Assembly (NCBI RefSeq): GCF_004912275.1
Contig: NZ_STGY01000061.1
Span: forward strand, 1 to 61,300
Direction: 5' to 3'
DNA length: 61,300 nt
DNA from: Glycomyces buryatensis
GTDB taxonomy: Bacteria; Actinomycetota; Actinomycetes; Mycobacteriales; Micromonosporaceae
The translations under genes and the position numbers were made by a program. Below, piece after piece: positions 49,743 through 58,864 of the stretch; the stretch's first letter is position 1, and every line of letters starts with the position of its first letter. The notes under the pieces were generated by a model. It was not told the DNA's origin. It ran no database searches and worked only from the letters and a program-made list of their open reading frames with translations.

Positions 49743-52669
49743 CAGCCCCTTCGCGGCCGGCCGCCGCCGAGAACGGTGGAGATGAGGACGTGGAGCTTCT
49801 CGGACTCGGCCAGCAGCTCGGTCACCTCGGGGTGGCGCGGCTGGATGCGCAGGCCCGCGCGGAACTGCTCGGCGGACTGGTCCAGCAGCCCCACGGCCTC
49901 CCACAGGGCCGATTCGGACGGGCGGACCGTGCTGTCCAGGTTCAGCCGCTTGGCCGCCGTGTTCTGAAGCACCACACCGAGATTGCGTCGCGGCCCGATC
50001 TGGTGCGGGGCGAGTTCCACGGCGCGTTCGAGGTCCTTGCGGGCACTGCGCTCCTTCCCGTCGTTGGCCTTTCCGACGCCCCGCTGGCCGAGCAGGTCGG
50101 ACAGGCGGGTGATGACGCGTTCGCGTTGGGGCTCATCGCGGCTGCTCAGCAGCGGCAGTACGGCTTCGAGGAGATTGATGGGCTCATCCAGTTTCCGGCG
50201 GCGGCTCAGGGTCTCGGCCCGCCCGAGCGCCGTCTCGGTCATCGGCTCGATTGCGGAGTAGCGCTCCCCATTGCGGTCGGCGTGGGCGATGGCGTGCCGC
50301 CACCGTTGCTTCGCGTCGGCGATGTCCATGGGCTGCTTGGCGATCGCCGCCTTGGCCAGATCGAGCAGCGCGGAGGAGGCGAGCGCGGCGGCCAGTTCGG
50401 ACAGCTCTGAATGCTTGTCGGGGAGGGTCGCGAAGGCGGGGTTGCGATTGTCGAACTCGGCGCAGTCCAGGTCGCAGATCAGCGGCTCGTCGCCGCCGCC
50501 CCGCGCCCGCCCACCGCGCCGGCCGCGGCAGTCGGGGCAGCGGGTGTCGAGCGCGAGCTTGAGCGCCTCGGCGGGCTGGTCGGCATTGAGGCGGGCGAGG
50601 ACGAGACCGGCCGCGGAGAACTGGAGGAGCGGGTCCCCGGAGGTCGCGAACTCATTGTCCAGGACGAATTCGCTGAGCCGACGGTGCAGACCGAGCTCGG
50701 CGATCCGCATGGGGCCGCATGAGATCCGCACCCCGCCGCCGATCGGCAGGCCGCCGAGCTCGGACAGGAGCGCGGTCGCGTCGCTCTCGCGGCGCAGCAG
50801 GTCGGCGGCGTCCTTCGCGCCCCCGCGCGCGGCGGCGTCCTCGATCAGCCGACGCAGCCTCCCCCGCATGTCCGCCAGGGCCGCGGCGGGTACGGAGCGG
50901 CCGTATCGCGTCTCGGCGGAGCGGACCCACTTCTGCCAGAAGCCATCGTCGTCCAGCAGCGGCGCCCACGCGGCGATGCAGCGTTCGGCCAGGCCGGAGG
51001 ATTCGCCGTGCCCGGCGCCGTGCAGGAGGATGAGGGCGCGGGTGTGGGCGAGGCGCGCCCCGCTGGGCCGCCCCCGCGCGTCCAGGCGGGCGAGGGCGTC
51101 CTGGCGGCGGCCGCCGAGCGCGGAGGTGACGGCGTCGATGACGAGGGTGGCCGCGGTCGGCTCGCAGGCGGCGTCGCTGCGCCCGAGCAGCTTCGCGGCC
51201 CGGTCCCAATCGCCCTCGGCGGCCGCGTCGTAGGCGGCCTGGCGCAGGACGAACGCGGCCTCGCGGGCGGCCCGGCCGGTGCCGAGAGGTACCTCGGCGT
51301 CGCGGTCGAGGCGGAGCACTCCCGCCGCGTACCAGGGGTTCTCGGGGTAGTGGCGCAGCTGGTCGAAGTTCCCGGTGCGGTAGAGGCATTCGCCGAAGGT
51401 GTCGTCGGTCGCGACCGTGTCGCGGACGACTCCCGAGTTGGAGGCGTCGAAGGCGTCGCGGGCGCCGGCCCAGTCGCCGCCTCGGGCGAGGAGGGCGCCG
51501 CGAGCGCGGAGCGCCGTGCGCCAGATCGCCTCGGGGAGCTCGAAATCGAACAGCGACTCCAACTCGGCCTCGGCGTCCTCGCCGGCGCGAAGCTCGAGCA
51601 GCGCCAGGCCGAGCCGCACGACCGGATGGTTCGCAGAACCCCGCCAGGCCTCGATCGCGGCCTCCATCTCGCCCTCATTGAAGTCGAGCAGGCCCAGCAG
51701 CACCGCCCCGCGCTCTCCGGCGCCGGCCTTGAGATGCAGGCGGGCCGCCTCGGTATCGCCATCCGCGATCGCGGCGGCCGCGGCGTGGAGCCGGGCCGCC
51801 TCCAGGGGTGCCTCGATGCCCTGCCCCGCGGCGGCCTCGAGATCGGGCAGGGCCCCTCCGAAGTCGCGATCGCCGAGTCGTTCCAGCGCCCGTGCGTAGC
51901 GGGCGCTCGCCGCCAGGTGCTCGTGGCCGCGCACTCGCGACCAGGATTCGGCGCCCCGGTCGAAGTCGCCGAGCCGGTATGCGGCCGCGCCGTGCTGGAG
52001 CAGGACGGCGGCATCGCCGAGCCCGCCGTCGATCGCCTTGCCGTGCTCGGCGAGGACGGCCCGGGCGTCCCCGTCGCGATGGGCGATCGCGCCCCGCACC
52101 GCCGCGCCGATCGGGGTGGTCAGCGCGGACGCGTACCAGTCCGCTTGCGGCAGTTGGCCTTGGCGCAGCGCCAGCACGGCGGCGAGTTCGCGGGCGGCCA
52201 CGGTCAATGGCCACTGCTGGGCGGCGGCGTACAGGTCGGCGAGCGCCTGGGAGTCGTGGCCGAGCTTGGCGTGGACGTAGGCGCGCTGGATGTGGGCGCG
52301 GCCGTTCGGGGCACCGCGTGCGATGGCGGCGGCGAAGTACCACTCGGCGCGGGCGAACTGATCGCCGTGGGCCGCGGCGCAACCGGCCCAGTAGTAACCG
52401 CCCCAGTCCGCGGGCCACAGCTGCTGGGTCTCCCCGAACCACCGGTCGGCGGCCTGGGGTTCGGCCCGGGCCAGACAGACGCGGCCGAGTCCGATGCGCG
52501 CGGCCGAGGCGATCGCGTCGACCGCGGGGTCTCGTCCGATTCGTTTCGCGGTCTGTTTGAGGGCCTTGTTGAATTCGTCCTCGGCGATGCCAAGATCATT
52601 TTCAGTGAGGGCCTTTGCGGCGCGGATGCCGGCGTTCCGCGCGCGTTTCAGCGCGATTCGATGGAACAT
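49739..52669 (-). CDS. TPR-repeat protein paired with the CHAT protease
   Basis: 976 residues, no signal or TM helix. TPR-like units run from the start (ALTENDLGIAEDEFNKAL, then WYFAAAIARGAPNGRAHIQR and KLGHDSQALADLYAAA). The second half (from about 580) is homologous to the C-terminus of the CHAT protein: LLDDDGFWQKWVRSAETRYG against INDDDFWVGWRQARAACYG, then LLSELGGLPI, and a cysteine cluster CPDCRG ... CDLDC. The paralogy suggests the two proteins assemble through, or respond to, the same ligand. It is encoded with a 4-nt overlap with the CHAT gene. A sensor/regulator partner role is inferred. Confidence 0.8.
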   Translation of the reverse strand: MFHRIALKRARNAGIRAAKALTENDLGIAEDEFNKALKQTAKRIGRDPAVDAIASAARIGLGRVCLARAEPQAADRWFGETQQLWPADWGGYYWAGCAAAHGDQFARAEWYFAAAIARGAPNGRAHIQRAYVHAKLGHDSQALADLYAAAQQWPLTVAARELAAVLALRQGQLPQADWYASALTTPIGAAVRGAIAHRDGDARAVLAEHGKAIDGGLGDAAVLLQHGAAAYRLGDFDRGAESWSRVRGHEHLAASARYARALERLGDRDFGGALPDLEAAAGQGIEAPLEAARLHAAAAAIADGDTEAARLHLKAGAGERGAVLLGLLDFNEGEMEAAIEAWRGSANHPVVRLGLALLELRAGEDAEAELESLFDFELPEAIWRTALRARGALLARGGDWAGARDAFDASNSGVVRDTVATDDTFGECLYRTGNFDQLRHYPENPWYAAGVLRLDRDAEVPLGTGRAAREAAFVLRQAAYDAAAEGDWDRAAKLLGRSDAACEPTAATLVIDAVTSALGGRRQDALARLDARGRPSGARLAHTRALILLHGAGHGESSGLAERCIAAWAPLLDDDGFWQKWVRSAETRYGRSVPAAALADMRGRLRRLIEDAAARGGAKDAADLLRRESDATALLSELGGLPIGGGVRISCGPMRIAELGLHRRLSEFVLDNEFATSGDPLLQFSAAGLVLARLNADQPAEALKLALDTRCPDCRGRRGGRARGGGDEPLICDLDCAEFDNRNPAFATLPDKHSELSELAAALASSALLDLAKAAIAKQPMDIADAKQRWRHAIAHADRNGERYSAIEPMTETALGRAETLSRRRKLDEPINLLEAVLPLLSSRDEPQRERVITRLSDLLGQRGVGKANDGKERSARKDLERAVELAPHQIGPRRNLGVVLQNTAAKRLNLDSTVRPSESALWEAVGLLDQSAEQFRAGLRIQPRHPEVTELLAESEKLHVLISTVLGGGRPRRGW

Positions 52670-52675
52670 CCGCGA

Positions 52676-53125
52676 TCAGTCCCCGGCTTCGTCCAGCTCG
52701 GATCTCCATATCCGGCGATAGCGGTCGTAGTGCAGCGGCCCGGAGTCGAAGTCTTCAAAGTTCATTTCGAATAGGCGCTCGAACGCCTCGGGCGGCAGAT
52801 CCGCTTCCAGAATGATGCGCAGTCCGGTGTCGGAGTCCTCCAGGACCATTGGTTTCGGTACGTCCCGGTCCCGTCCGCGCAGCCGGTCCTTCAGACCCCG
52901 GTACAGGTCGTGCATGGCTTCGCTGCCCAGCGCGGCGACGAAGGCCTGCAACGGGAGTGACAGGAGCAGCAACCAGTCGAGTCCGGTGGGGGAGCGGTGC
53001 GCCGCCTGCCGGTGCGCCTCGGCCTCGAAGCCGTTTTCGCGCAGCACCGCGATCCACTCGGATTCGACGTCCGGGGGAAGTTCGGGGGACAACAGCAGTT
53101 CGGCGCGATTGGGGGCAGTCGGCAT
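52676..53125 (-). CDS. Small hydrophobic-patch protein, first gene of the CHAT/chaperone operon
   Basis: 149 residues. ATG at 53125 follows GGAG by 6 nt. The N-terminus reads as a small alpha/beta unit (VESEWIAVLRENGFEAEA). A central hydrophobic helix, DWLLLLSLPLQAFVAALG, is followed by the charged LKDRLRGRDRDVP, and the C-terminal half is acidic. I do not recognise the family. A similar size and central hydrophobic helix occurs in small effector-associated proteins encoded beside STAND or CHAT genes, so a membrane-docking or effector role is possible. It ends 6 nt before the TPR gene, so it belongs to the operon. Confidence 0.65.
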   Translation of the reverse strand: MPTAPNRAELLLSPELPPDVESEWIAVLRENGFEAEAHRQAAHRSPTGLDWLLLLSLPLQAFVAALGSEAMHDLYRGLKDRLRGRDRDVPKPMVLEDSDTGLRIILEADLPPEAFERLFEMNFEDFDSGPLHYDRYRRIWRSELDEAGD

Positions 53126-53393
53126 TCGGGCTCCAGCGTGAGATGGCCGAGGCGGCGATTCGTTTCATGTTATCCCACAGTCTCAATCGGTGCGGGACGG
53201 CGAATTTCGCGGCGGTGTTCGCATTGACGGGCGGCGGCCATCCCGGCGGTCCCCGGCAATACCAATGGGGCTGGAGATGGGGAACAGCAAGCAATTGCGG
53301 ATTCGGCGACTTCGGCCGACACGATTGGGGCCAGAGATAGGTAATGAGTCTCGTGTGAGTGCCATGGGGCCGATCCGCGGATAGGCTGGGGCC

Positions 53394-53684
53394 GTGGCTG
53401 AGATTTCAATCGTTGACAACCCCAAAGAGAACCGCTATGAGCTGCGAGAGGAGGACGGCGGCATCAGCGGATACCTGGAGTACCTGATCCGCGACGAGTT
53501 CGTCGTCCTGCCGCACACCGAGGTCGACCGCTCGCTGCGCGGCGGCGGCTGGGGCGGCAAGCTCGCCCAGTTCGCCCTCGACGACCTGAAGACCAAGGGC
53601 GCCAAGGCATACCCGACATGCCCCTTCGTTGAACGCTGGATGGACCGACACCCCGAGTACAACGAAGTCCGTTACCGCCCGTAG
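53394..53684 (+). CDS. GNAT-fold acetyltransferase-like protein (YjdJ/NATD1 type)
   Basis: 96 residues from GTG at 53394. It is the short single-domain GNAT family: YELREEDGGISGYLEYLI, then FVVLPHTEVDRSLRGGGWGG with the acetyl-CoA pyrophosphate loop (RGGGWGGKLAQFALDD), ending CPFVERWMDRHPEYNEV. Length and motifs match the family throughout. The acyl acceptor is unknown. It stands alone, divergent from the CHAT operon. The intergenic 53126-53393 probably holds both promoters; no clear elements are seen. Confidence 0.9.
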   Translation: MAEISIVDNPKENRYELREEDGGISGYLEYLIRDEFVVLPHTEVDRSLRGGGWGGKLAQFALDDLKTKGAKAYPTCPFVERWMDRHPEYNEVRYRP

Positions 53685-53847
53685 TCCAAGGCGCGCCGCA
53701 TTGTTCACCTGAGCGCCCGATTCGAGTTAACGTTTCGTTCATCTGAGGGCGCACGATCATCACTATGTCGCTCCTCTCGGTGAACACCCTGCCCCCCGAC
53801 CACCGTTCCCTGCGGGCGAGGCGGCTCGCGGGCGGTGCATCCCGCTT

Positions 53848-54366
53848 ATGCTCTCCGCGCTCATCCTGCTCCGGCACGCCTCATCGTCCACCGACCCCGA
53901 TCCGCCCCGTCTGACCGATGCCGAGGCTCGGCGCGCCTGGGCGCTGGCCGACTTCCTCCAGCTCTACAACCCGACGGTGCTGCTGGCCGCCCCGGGCGGG
54001 ACCTGCTCCGAGACGCTGGCGCCGCTGGCGGACCGGCTCGACCTCAAGATCGCCGCATGTCCGGACCTCGCGGCGGACCGCCCCAAGTTCCCGGGCCGGT
54101 CCGGGGCCGCGCACCTCGCGGCCTGGCTGGCGGCCCGGGCGGTCAGGGTGCTCCCGGACCAGCGGCGGACGGCGGTGATCTGCGCGGAGAGCGTGGTACT
54201 GGCGGCACTCCTGGTGGCGGTGGCGGCGCGCGACGGCCACGACCTGTCGCGGTACGACCTCACCGTCCCGCTCGAAGAACCGGCGACGCTCCCGCCCGGA
54301 GGCGGCTGGGTCCTCCACTGCGACGACGGAAGACTGGTGGACGTCAAACCGCTCGCGGCCCGGTAA
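53848..54366 (+). CDS. Histidine phosphatase-like protein, probably degenerate
   Basis: 172 residues of the phosphoglycerate-mutase-like histidine phosphatase fold. The N-terminal catalytic RHA is present (LILLRHASSS), as are LTDAEARRAWALADFL and the following strand. The second catalytic His, normally in an SHG or AHG motif near residue 110, is not there: the equivalent strand reads VICAESVVLAALL. The acid-base side is therefore altered and the enzyme may be inactive or work differently. The upstream frame has no clear ribosome site. It precedes the HelR-like gene on the same strand by 78 bp, so the two may share a transcript. Confidence 0.6.
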   Translation: MLSALILLRHASSSTDPDPPRLTDAEARRAWALADFLQLYNPTVLLAAPGGTCSETLAPLADRLDLKIAACPDLAADRPKFPGRSGAAHLAAWLAARAVRVLPDQRRTAVICAESVVLAALLVAVAARDGHDLSRYDLTVPLEEPATLPPGGGWVLHCDDGRLVDVKPLAAR

Positions 54367-54444
54367 TTCATTTGCCGCCCCACCCGGGGCCCGCATAGCA
54401 TCGACGGTTCGCCTGCTTCATCCGTGCCGAACCGGGAGACCGTG

Positions 54445-56583
54445 ATGCCCGCAAATGGACCAGCCGCCGAGAGCACAGCCGAAGCGGAATCTCACCAGAG
54501 TTCCCAACCGTCCGCCGGCGGCTCAGCAGAAGCCGACCTTCGCGCCGAGATCGCACTCCACGAGACCGTCCGGGCCGCCATGTCCGCCATGCGCGGGGCC
54601 ACCTCCGACACCTACGACCGCCACGAAGCCGAATTCAACGAGGGCAACACCGGCCGGGGCGGCGGCGACGTCGGGCCCGACAAAGAGCTCGCCTTCGTCA
54701 TGGCGAAGTACACCACCACCCGCATGAAGGACCTCACCGACCGGGACCTCGCCCTCTTCTTCGGGCGCCTGTGGTTCGACGGCACCCCCGAACACCCAGG
54801 CGAGGACTACCACATCGGCCGCCGCCACATCCGCGACGAGCACGGCGACCCCCTCGTCCTCGACTGGCGCGCCCCCGTCTCCGAGCACTACTACCGCGCC
54901 TCCGCCCACGACAGGCGCGAGGTCTCCAAGCGCCGCCGCTTCGGCTTCCAGGCCGCCCGCATCACCGGCTTCGAGGACGAGGACCTCCTCCTCGGCGAGG
55001 AGCTGAGCTCCGACATCCTCACCGCCGAAATCGAGCGCCCCCGCACCGGCCCCATGCGCGACATCGTCGCCACCATCCAGCCCGAGCAGGACGAGCTCAT
55101 CCGTCGCACCGCCGACGCCAACCTCTGCGTCCAGGGCGCCCCCGGCACCGGCAAGACCGCCGTCGGCCTGCACCGCGCCGCCTGGCTGCTCTACAACTAC
55201 GCCGAACACCTCACCAAGGCCGGCGTCCTCGTCGTCGGCCCCAACGAGGGCTTCCTGTCCTACATCTCCGGCGTCCTGCCCACCCTCGGCGAGAACTCCG
55301 TCTGGCAGGTCACCGTCCAGCAGCTCACCGGCGCCGACAAGGCCACCGGCACCGACAGCCACGAGGCCGCCCTCGTCAAACACGACGAGCGCATCGCCGC
55401 CGTCTGCGAGCGGGCCGTCTGGGGCCACGTCGGCACCGCCGAGGCCGGCGGGGTCACCGCCGACGCGGGCCTCCTCATCGCCGACGGCGGCTGGCGCTGG
55501 CGACTCGGACTGAACTACCTCAACGACGCGATCGCTCACGCCCGCAAGCACACCCGCACCTACTCGGCCGGACGCAAGGCCGTGGAGGACGCCATCGTCC
55601 AGGGCGCCCGCCGCCAGGCCGAGATCCGCGCCGGCCACTCGCCCGACGGCCGCTGGGCCACCAAGCTCAAACGCACCGACTCCGTCAAGGACTTCATGGA
55701 AGCGGTGTGGCCGAAGCTCAACGGCAAGACCGTCCTCAAGAAGCTCTACTTCGACGCCGCCTTCCGCGCCGACGCCACCCGGGGCATCCTCACCGAAGCC
55801 GAGGCCGAACTCCTGGCCCCCCAAGGGAAGAGCCTCAAAGCCAGCGCCGCGGACCTGCTCATCGCCGACGAGATCGAGTCCCACCTCAACCTGCCCGCGC
55901 CCGCCGACTCATACGGCCACATCGTCATCGACGAGGCCCAGGACCTGTCGCCGATGCAGTGCCGCGCCATCGCCCGCCGCTCCGGCCAGGGCTCGGTGAC
56001 CGTTCTCGGCGACCTCGCCCAGGGCACCACCCCGTGGGCCGCCGCCTCCTGGAACGACCAGATGCGCCACCTCGGCAAGGACACCGCCATTGAGAAGAGC
56101 ACTGTCGAGTACACCGAGCTGACCACCGGCTTCCGCGTCCCGGCCGTCATCATCGCGCTCGCCAACCGGGTCCTGCCGCACCTCGGCGTCGACGTCGCCC
56201 CGGCCGTGTCGATCCGGTCCGACGGCGCGCTCGACTACATCGCGCCGTCCGACCTCGCTACGGGCGTTGCCGAAGCGGTGGCGAAGGCCCTCGCCGAAGA
56301 GGGACTGGTGGGGGTGATCGCCGCCGACGCCAGAGTGGACGAGCTGCGGGCCGCGCTCCCCGGGACCGAACGGGTCGAACTGGTCGCGGCCAGCCTCGCG
56401 AAGGGCCTCGAATTCGACCACGTCGTGGTCGCCGAGCCGGCCGAGATCGTGAGCGCCCCGGCCACCGGCGGGGCCACCATCGAAGGGGTCGGCCTGCGCC
56501 ACCTGTACGTCGCGCTGACGCGCGCGGTCTCGCGCCTTACCGTCGTCCACACCGGAGCACTCCCGGCCGAGATGCGGGCCTGA
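54445..56583 (+). CDS. HelR/HelD-like superfamily 1 helicase acting on RNA polymerase
   Basis: About 712 residues. ATG at 54445 has GGGAG 6 nt before; a GTG at 54424 is possible. The N-terminal coiled-coil arm is followed by the HelD-type 1A-inserted architecture: YHIGRRHIRDEHGDPLVLDW and APVSEHYYRA are typical of actinobacterial HelD. Walker A QGAPGTGKTAVGL is near 232, Walker B IVIDEAQDLSPMQCR near 495, with VLGDLAQGTTPW and a late motif RHLYVALTRAVSRL. HelD proteins bind RNA polymerase and detach it from DNA. The HelR subgroup protects the polymerase from rifamycins. A role in rifamycin tolerance is an inference that needs an upstream rifamycin-associated element, which I do not see. Confidence 0.85.
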   Translation: MPANGPAAESTAEAESHQSSQPSAGGSAEADLRAEIALHETVRAAMSAMRGATSDTYDRHEAEFNEGNTGRGGGDVGPDKELAFVMAKYTTTRMKDLTDRDLALFFGRLWFDGTPEHPGEDYHIGRRHIRDEHGDPLVLDWRAPVSEHYYRASAHDRREVSKRRRFGFQAARITGFEDEDLLLGEELSSDILTAEIERPRTGPMRDIVATIQPEQDELIRRTADANLCVQGAPGTGKTAVGLHRAAWLLYNYAEHLTKAGVLVVGPNEGFLSYISGVLPTLGENSVWQVTVQQLTGADKATGTDSHEAALVKHDERIAAVCERAVWGHVGTAEAGGVTADAGLLIADGGWRWRLGLNYLNDAIAHARKHTRTYSAGRKAVEDAIVQGARRQAEIRAGHSPDGRWATKLKRTDSVKDFMEAVWPKLNGKTVLKKLYFDAAFRADATRGILTEAEAELLAPQGKSLKASAADLLIADEIESHLNLPAPADSYGHIVIDEAQDLSPMQCRAIARRSGQGSVTVLGDLAQGTTPWAAASWNDQMRHLGKDTAIEKSTVEYTELTTGFRVPAVIIALANRVLPHLGVDVAPAVSIRSDGALDYIAPSDLATGVAEAVAKALAEEGLVGVIAADARVDELRAALPGTERVELVAASLAKGLEFDHVVVAEPAEIVSAPATGGATIEGVGLRHLYVALTRAVSRLTVVHTGALPAEMRA

Positions 56584-57008
56584 ACGGCCCCGGGCCCCGC
56601 TGACCGTCCCCAAGGCACTCGCCCCGTCGCCATGTGACGCAAGGGGTTCCTGGGATTCCCATAGCGTGATTTCGAATGCCGGTGGGCCCCCGACGGCCCG
56701 TCCCGCATCTCGATTCGATAACAGTTCATGTCCATTTTATGGCCTCTCGGCAATATCCCCGAAATCTCTGCTTCCCCCAAGACTGTGACCGTCTGTCGGA
56801 TTTGGCCCCTCACCAGGGTAAACGTCATCACGTAAACGGAAGGTATCCGAATTCCCTGTGCCGCAAGGGACTAGACGCCATAGCGCATCCTGACAGCAGC
56901 GAGAGGCAGGCTCGCGGTGCTGACCGGGTTTCCTCGTTCTCTCGTGCCGACGGGCGCTTTCGGGCGCCCGGTGCCCGCGCCCCACCGGCACAACCCAAGA
57001 GGAGACCT
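56584..57008. other. Intergenic region before the solute-binding protein genes
   Basis: 425 bp with no convincing gene. An AT-richer stretch at about 56700-56860 probably holds the promoter. The frame open from 56676 is not protein-like before the ATG at 57009. Confidence 0.4.
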
Positions 57009-58757
57009 ATGTTCCGTCATGTCCGTTCAGGATCGGCGCTGGCGATCGGTGCCGCCACCGCCTTGGTCCTCACGTCCTGCTCCGGCGGCGTCGACGCCGA
57101 TCCCGGCTTCTCCGGCTGCGTGGAGCGGCCCGTCACCTGCAACTCCGGCGAGCGGGCCGAGGGCGGGGAGGTCACGTGGGGCCTCGACGGCTCCTGGACC
57201 GGTTGGAATCCGGTCCTCACCGCCGAGTACACCGCCTTCACCCTTCAGGTGACCGGTCCGATCTGGCCGGACACCGGCCACTTCGACCAGGAGAGCGAGT
57301 TCGTCCTCAATGACGGCGTCTTCGCCGCCGAACCCAAGCTCATCAGCGAGAACCCGGTCCAGGTCGAGTACGCCCTCAACCCGGACGCCACCTGGGGCGA
57401 CGGCACCCCCATCAGCCGGGACGACTTCGTCTACAACTGGTACGCGCGCTCGGGCGACGACGCCAAGTGCGCCGGCTGCACCCCCTACGCCGACTCCAGT
57501 TCCCAGGTCGAGTCCATCGAGGCCTCCGGCTCCGGCAGCACCATCGTCATCACCTACGACGAGGACTACTCGTCATCGGAGTGGCAGTATGAGAACGTCC
57601 TGGCCAGCCCCGCCCACATCGCCGAGGCGGAGGGCTTCGACTGGGAGAACGACCCCGAGGATATGAAGGCCTCCCAGGACTACTTCTCCGAGACCGTCCC
57701 CACCTGGTCGACCGGGCCGTTCAGGATCGAGAGCGCCGAGACCGGCGACCACGTGATCTTCGAGCCCAACCCCGAATGGGCCGGCTCCACCAAGCCGACC
57801 CTGGACCGCCTCACCCTCAGGTCCTTCGACTCGGTCGAGTCGATCATCACCGAGATGCGCCAGGGAAATGTGGACGGTGCCACGCCGACCGGCGTTACGG
57901 CCGAGAACATCGGCCAGCTCGCCGCCGAGGCCGGGATCGACTTCTCCATCGCGCCCGGACCCGGCTGGGGCCACATCGACCTCAACACCGCCAATGAGTT
58001 CCTCTCCGACAATGCCCTGCGCACCGCCGTCTTCCAGGCGATCGACGTCGAGGAGCTCATCGACCGCACCTACGCCAACGTCCAGACCGACGCGGCGCGC
58101 AAGCTCAACCACCTGTTCCGCAACAACAGCGAGTACTTCGAGGATCACCTGACGGTCACCGGCCAGGGCGCCGGCGACACCGAGTTGGCCCGCACCACGC
58201 TGGAGGAGGCCGGCTACGACTGGGACGCCGACGGCAACCTCGTCACCGAGTTGGGGGAGCGGGTCGAGCTCGATTTCCGCTACGCCGACGGCAGCCCCGA
58301 CCGCGAGACCATGGCCGAGCTGGTCCACTACAACCTGGCCGACATCGGGGTCGACGTCGAACTCAATCCGTTCGCCGTGGCGGACTTGGGCACCACGCTG
58401 GCGTCCTCCGAGTTCGACATGATCAGCTACGGCTGGACCACCGCGCCGCTGTACGTGGGCAATGCGGAGCTGTACTGGGATTCGGACTCGGCGGCGAACT
58501 ACGGCCAGAACGAGGACCCCGAGCTCGACGCCCTGCTGGACGAGCTGGCCTCGGTGCGCGACCCCGGGGAGGCCGCCGAGATGGCGAACACGGTGGTGCA
58601 GCGGGTCATCGAGGACGCCTACGTGCTGCCCACGGTGGACACGCCGGTGGTCATCATGGTCTCCGAGGACCTCGTCAACGTCCGGGACAACTGGGCCTCG
58701 CAGCAGCGCGCCCTGTACAACGTCGCCGAGTGGGGAATCCGGGACGAGGACGCGTAG
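57009..58757 (+). CDS. ABC-type solute-binding lipoprotein, family 5 (peptide/nickel type)
   Basis: 582 residues. ATG at 57009 follows AAGAGGAG by about 5 nt. The signal peptide SALAIGAATALVL leads to the lipobox LTSCSGG (Cys about 24). The family-5 core is clear: YALNPDATWGDGTPISRDDFVYNWY, AHIAEAEGF, WSTGPFRI, NPEWAGSTKPTLDRLTLR, DGATPTG and ALRTAVFQAIDVEELID. A Cys pair (CAGC) sits in an insertion near the pocket. No permease or ATPase gene is adjacent, so the importer parts must be elsewhere or the protein acts alone as a surface binder. The next gene is a paralogue. Confidence 0.92.
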   Translation: MFRHVRSGSALAIGAATALVLTSCSGGVDADPGFSGCVERPVTCNSGERAEGGEVTWGLDGSWTGWNPVLTAEYTAFTLQVTGPIWPDTGHFDQESEFVLNDGVFAAEPKLISENPVQVEYALNPDATWGDGTPISRDDFVYNWYARSGDDAKCAGCTPYADSSSQVESIEASGSGSTIVITYDEDYSSSEWQYENVLASPAHIAEAEGFDWENDPEDMKASQDYFSETVPTWSTGPFRIESAETGDHVIFEPNPEWAGSTKPTLDRLTLRSFDSVESIITEMRQGNVDGATPTGVTAENIGQLAAEAGIDFSIAPGPGWGHIDLNTANEFLSDNALRTAVFQAIDVEELIDRTYANVQTDAARKLNHLFRNNSEYFEDHLTVTGQGAGDTELARTTLEEAGYDWDADGNLVTELGERVELDFRYADGSPDRETMAELVHYNLADIGVDVELNPFAVADLGTTLASSEFDMISYGWTTAPLYVGNAELYWDSDSAANYGQNEDPELDALLDELASVRDPGEAAEMANTVVQRVIEDAYVLPTVDTPVVIMVSEDLVNVRDNWASQQRALYNVAEWGIRDEDA

Positions 58758-58864
58758 CGCCGCGGTCCAGATGTCGTAAAACTCCACAAAGTCCCTGATA
58801 AGCCCCGCTCCCAGTGTAAAGATGACCCAGTTACGGGTGATTACACACGGGGGAGTGGGGACAT

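Noticed and set aside
49743..49904. Extended N-terminus for the CHAT protease
   Set aside because: The extension is Arg/Pro-rich and overlaps the TPR gene. GTG at 49742 makes a standard 4-nt overlap.
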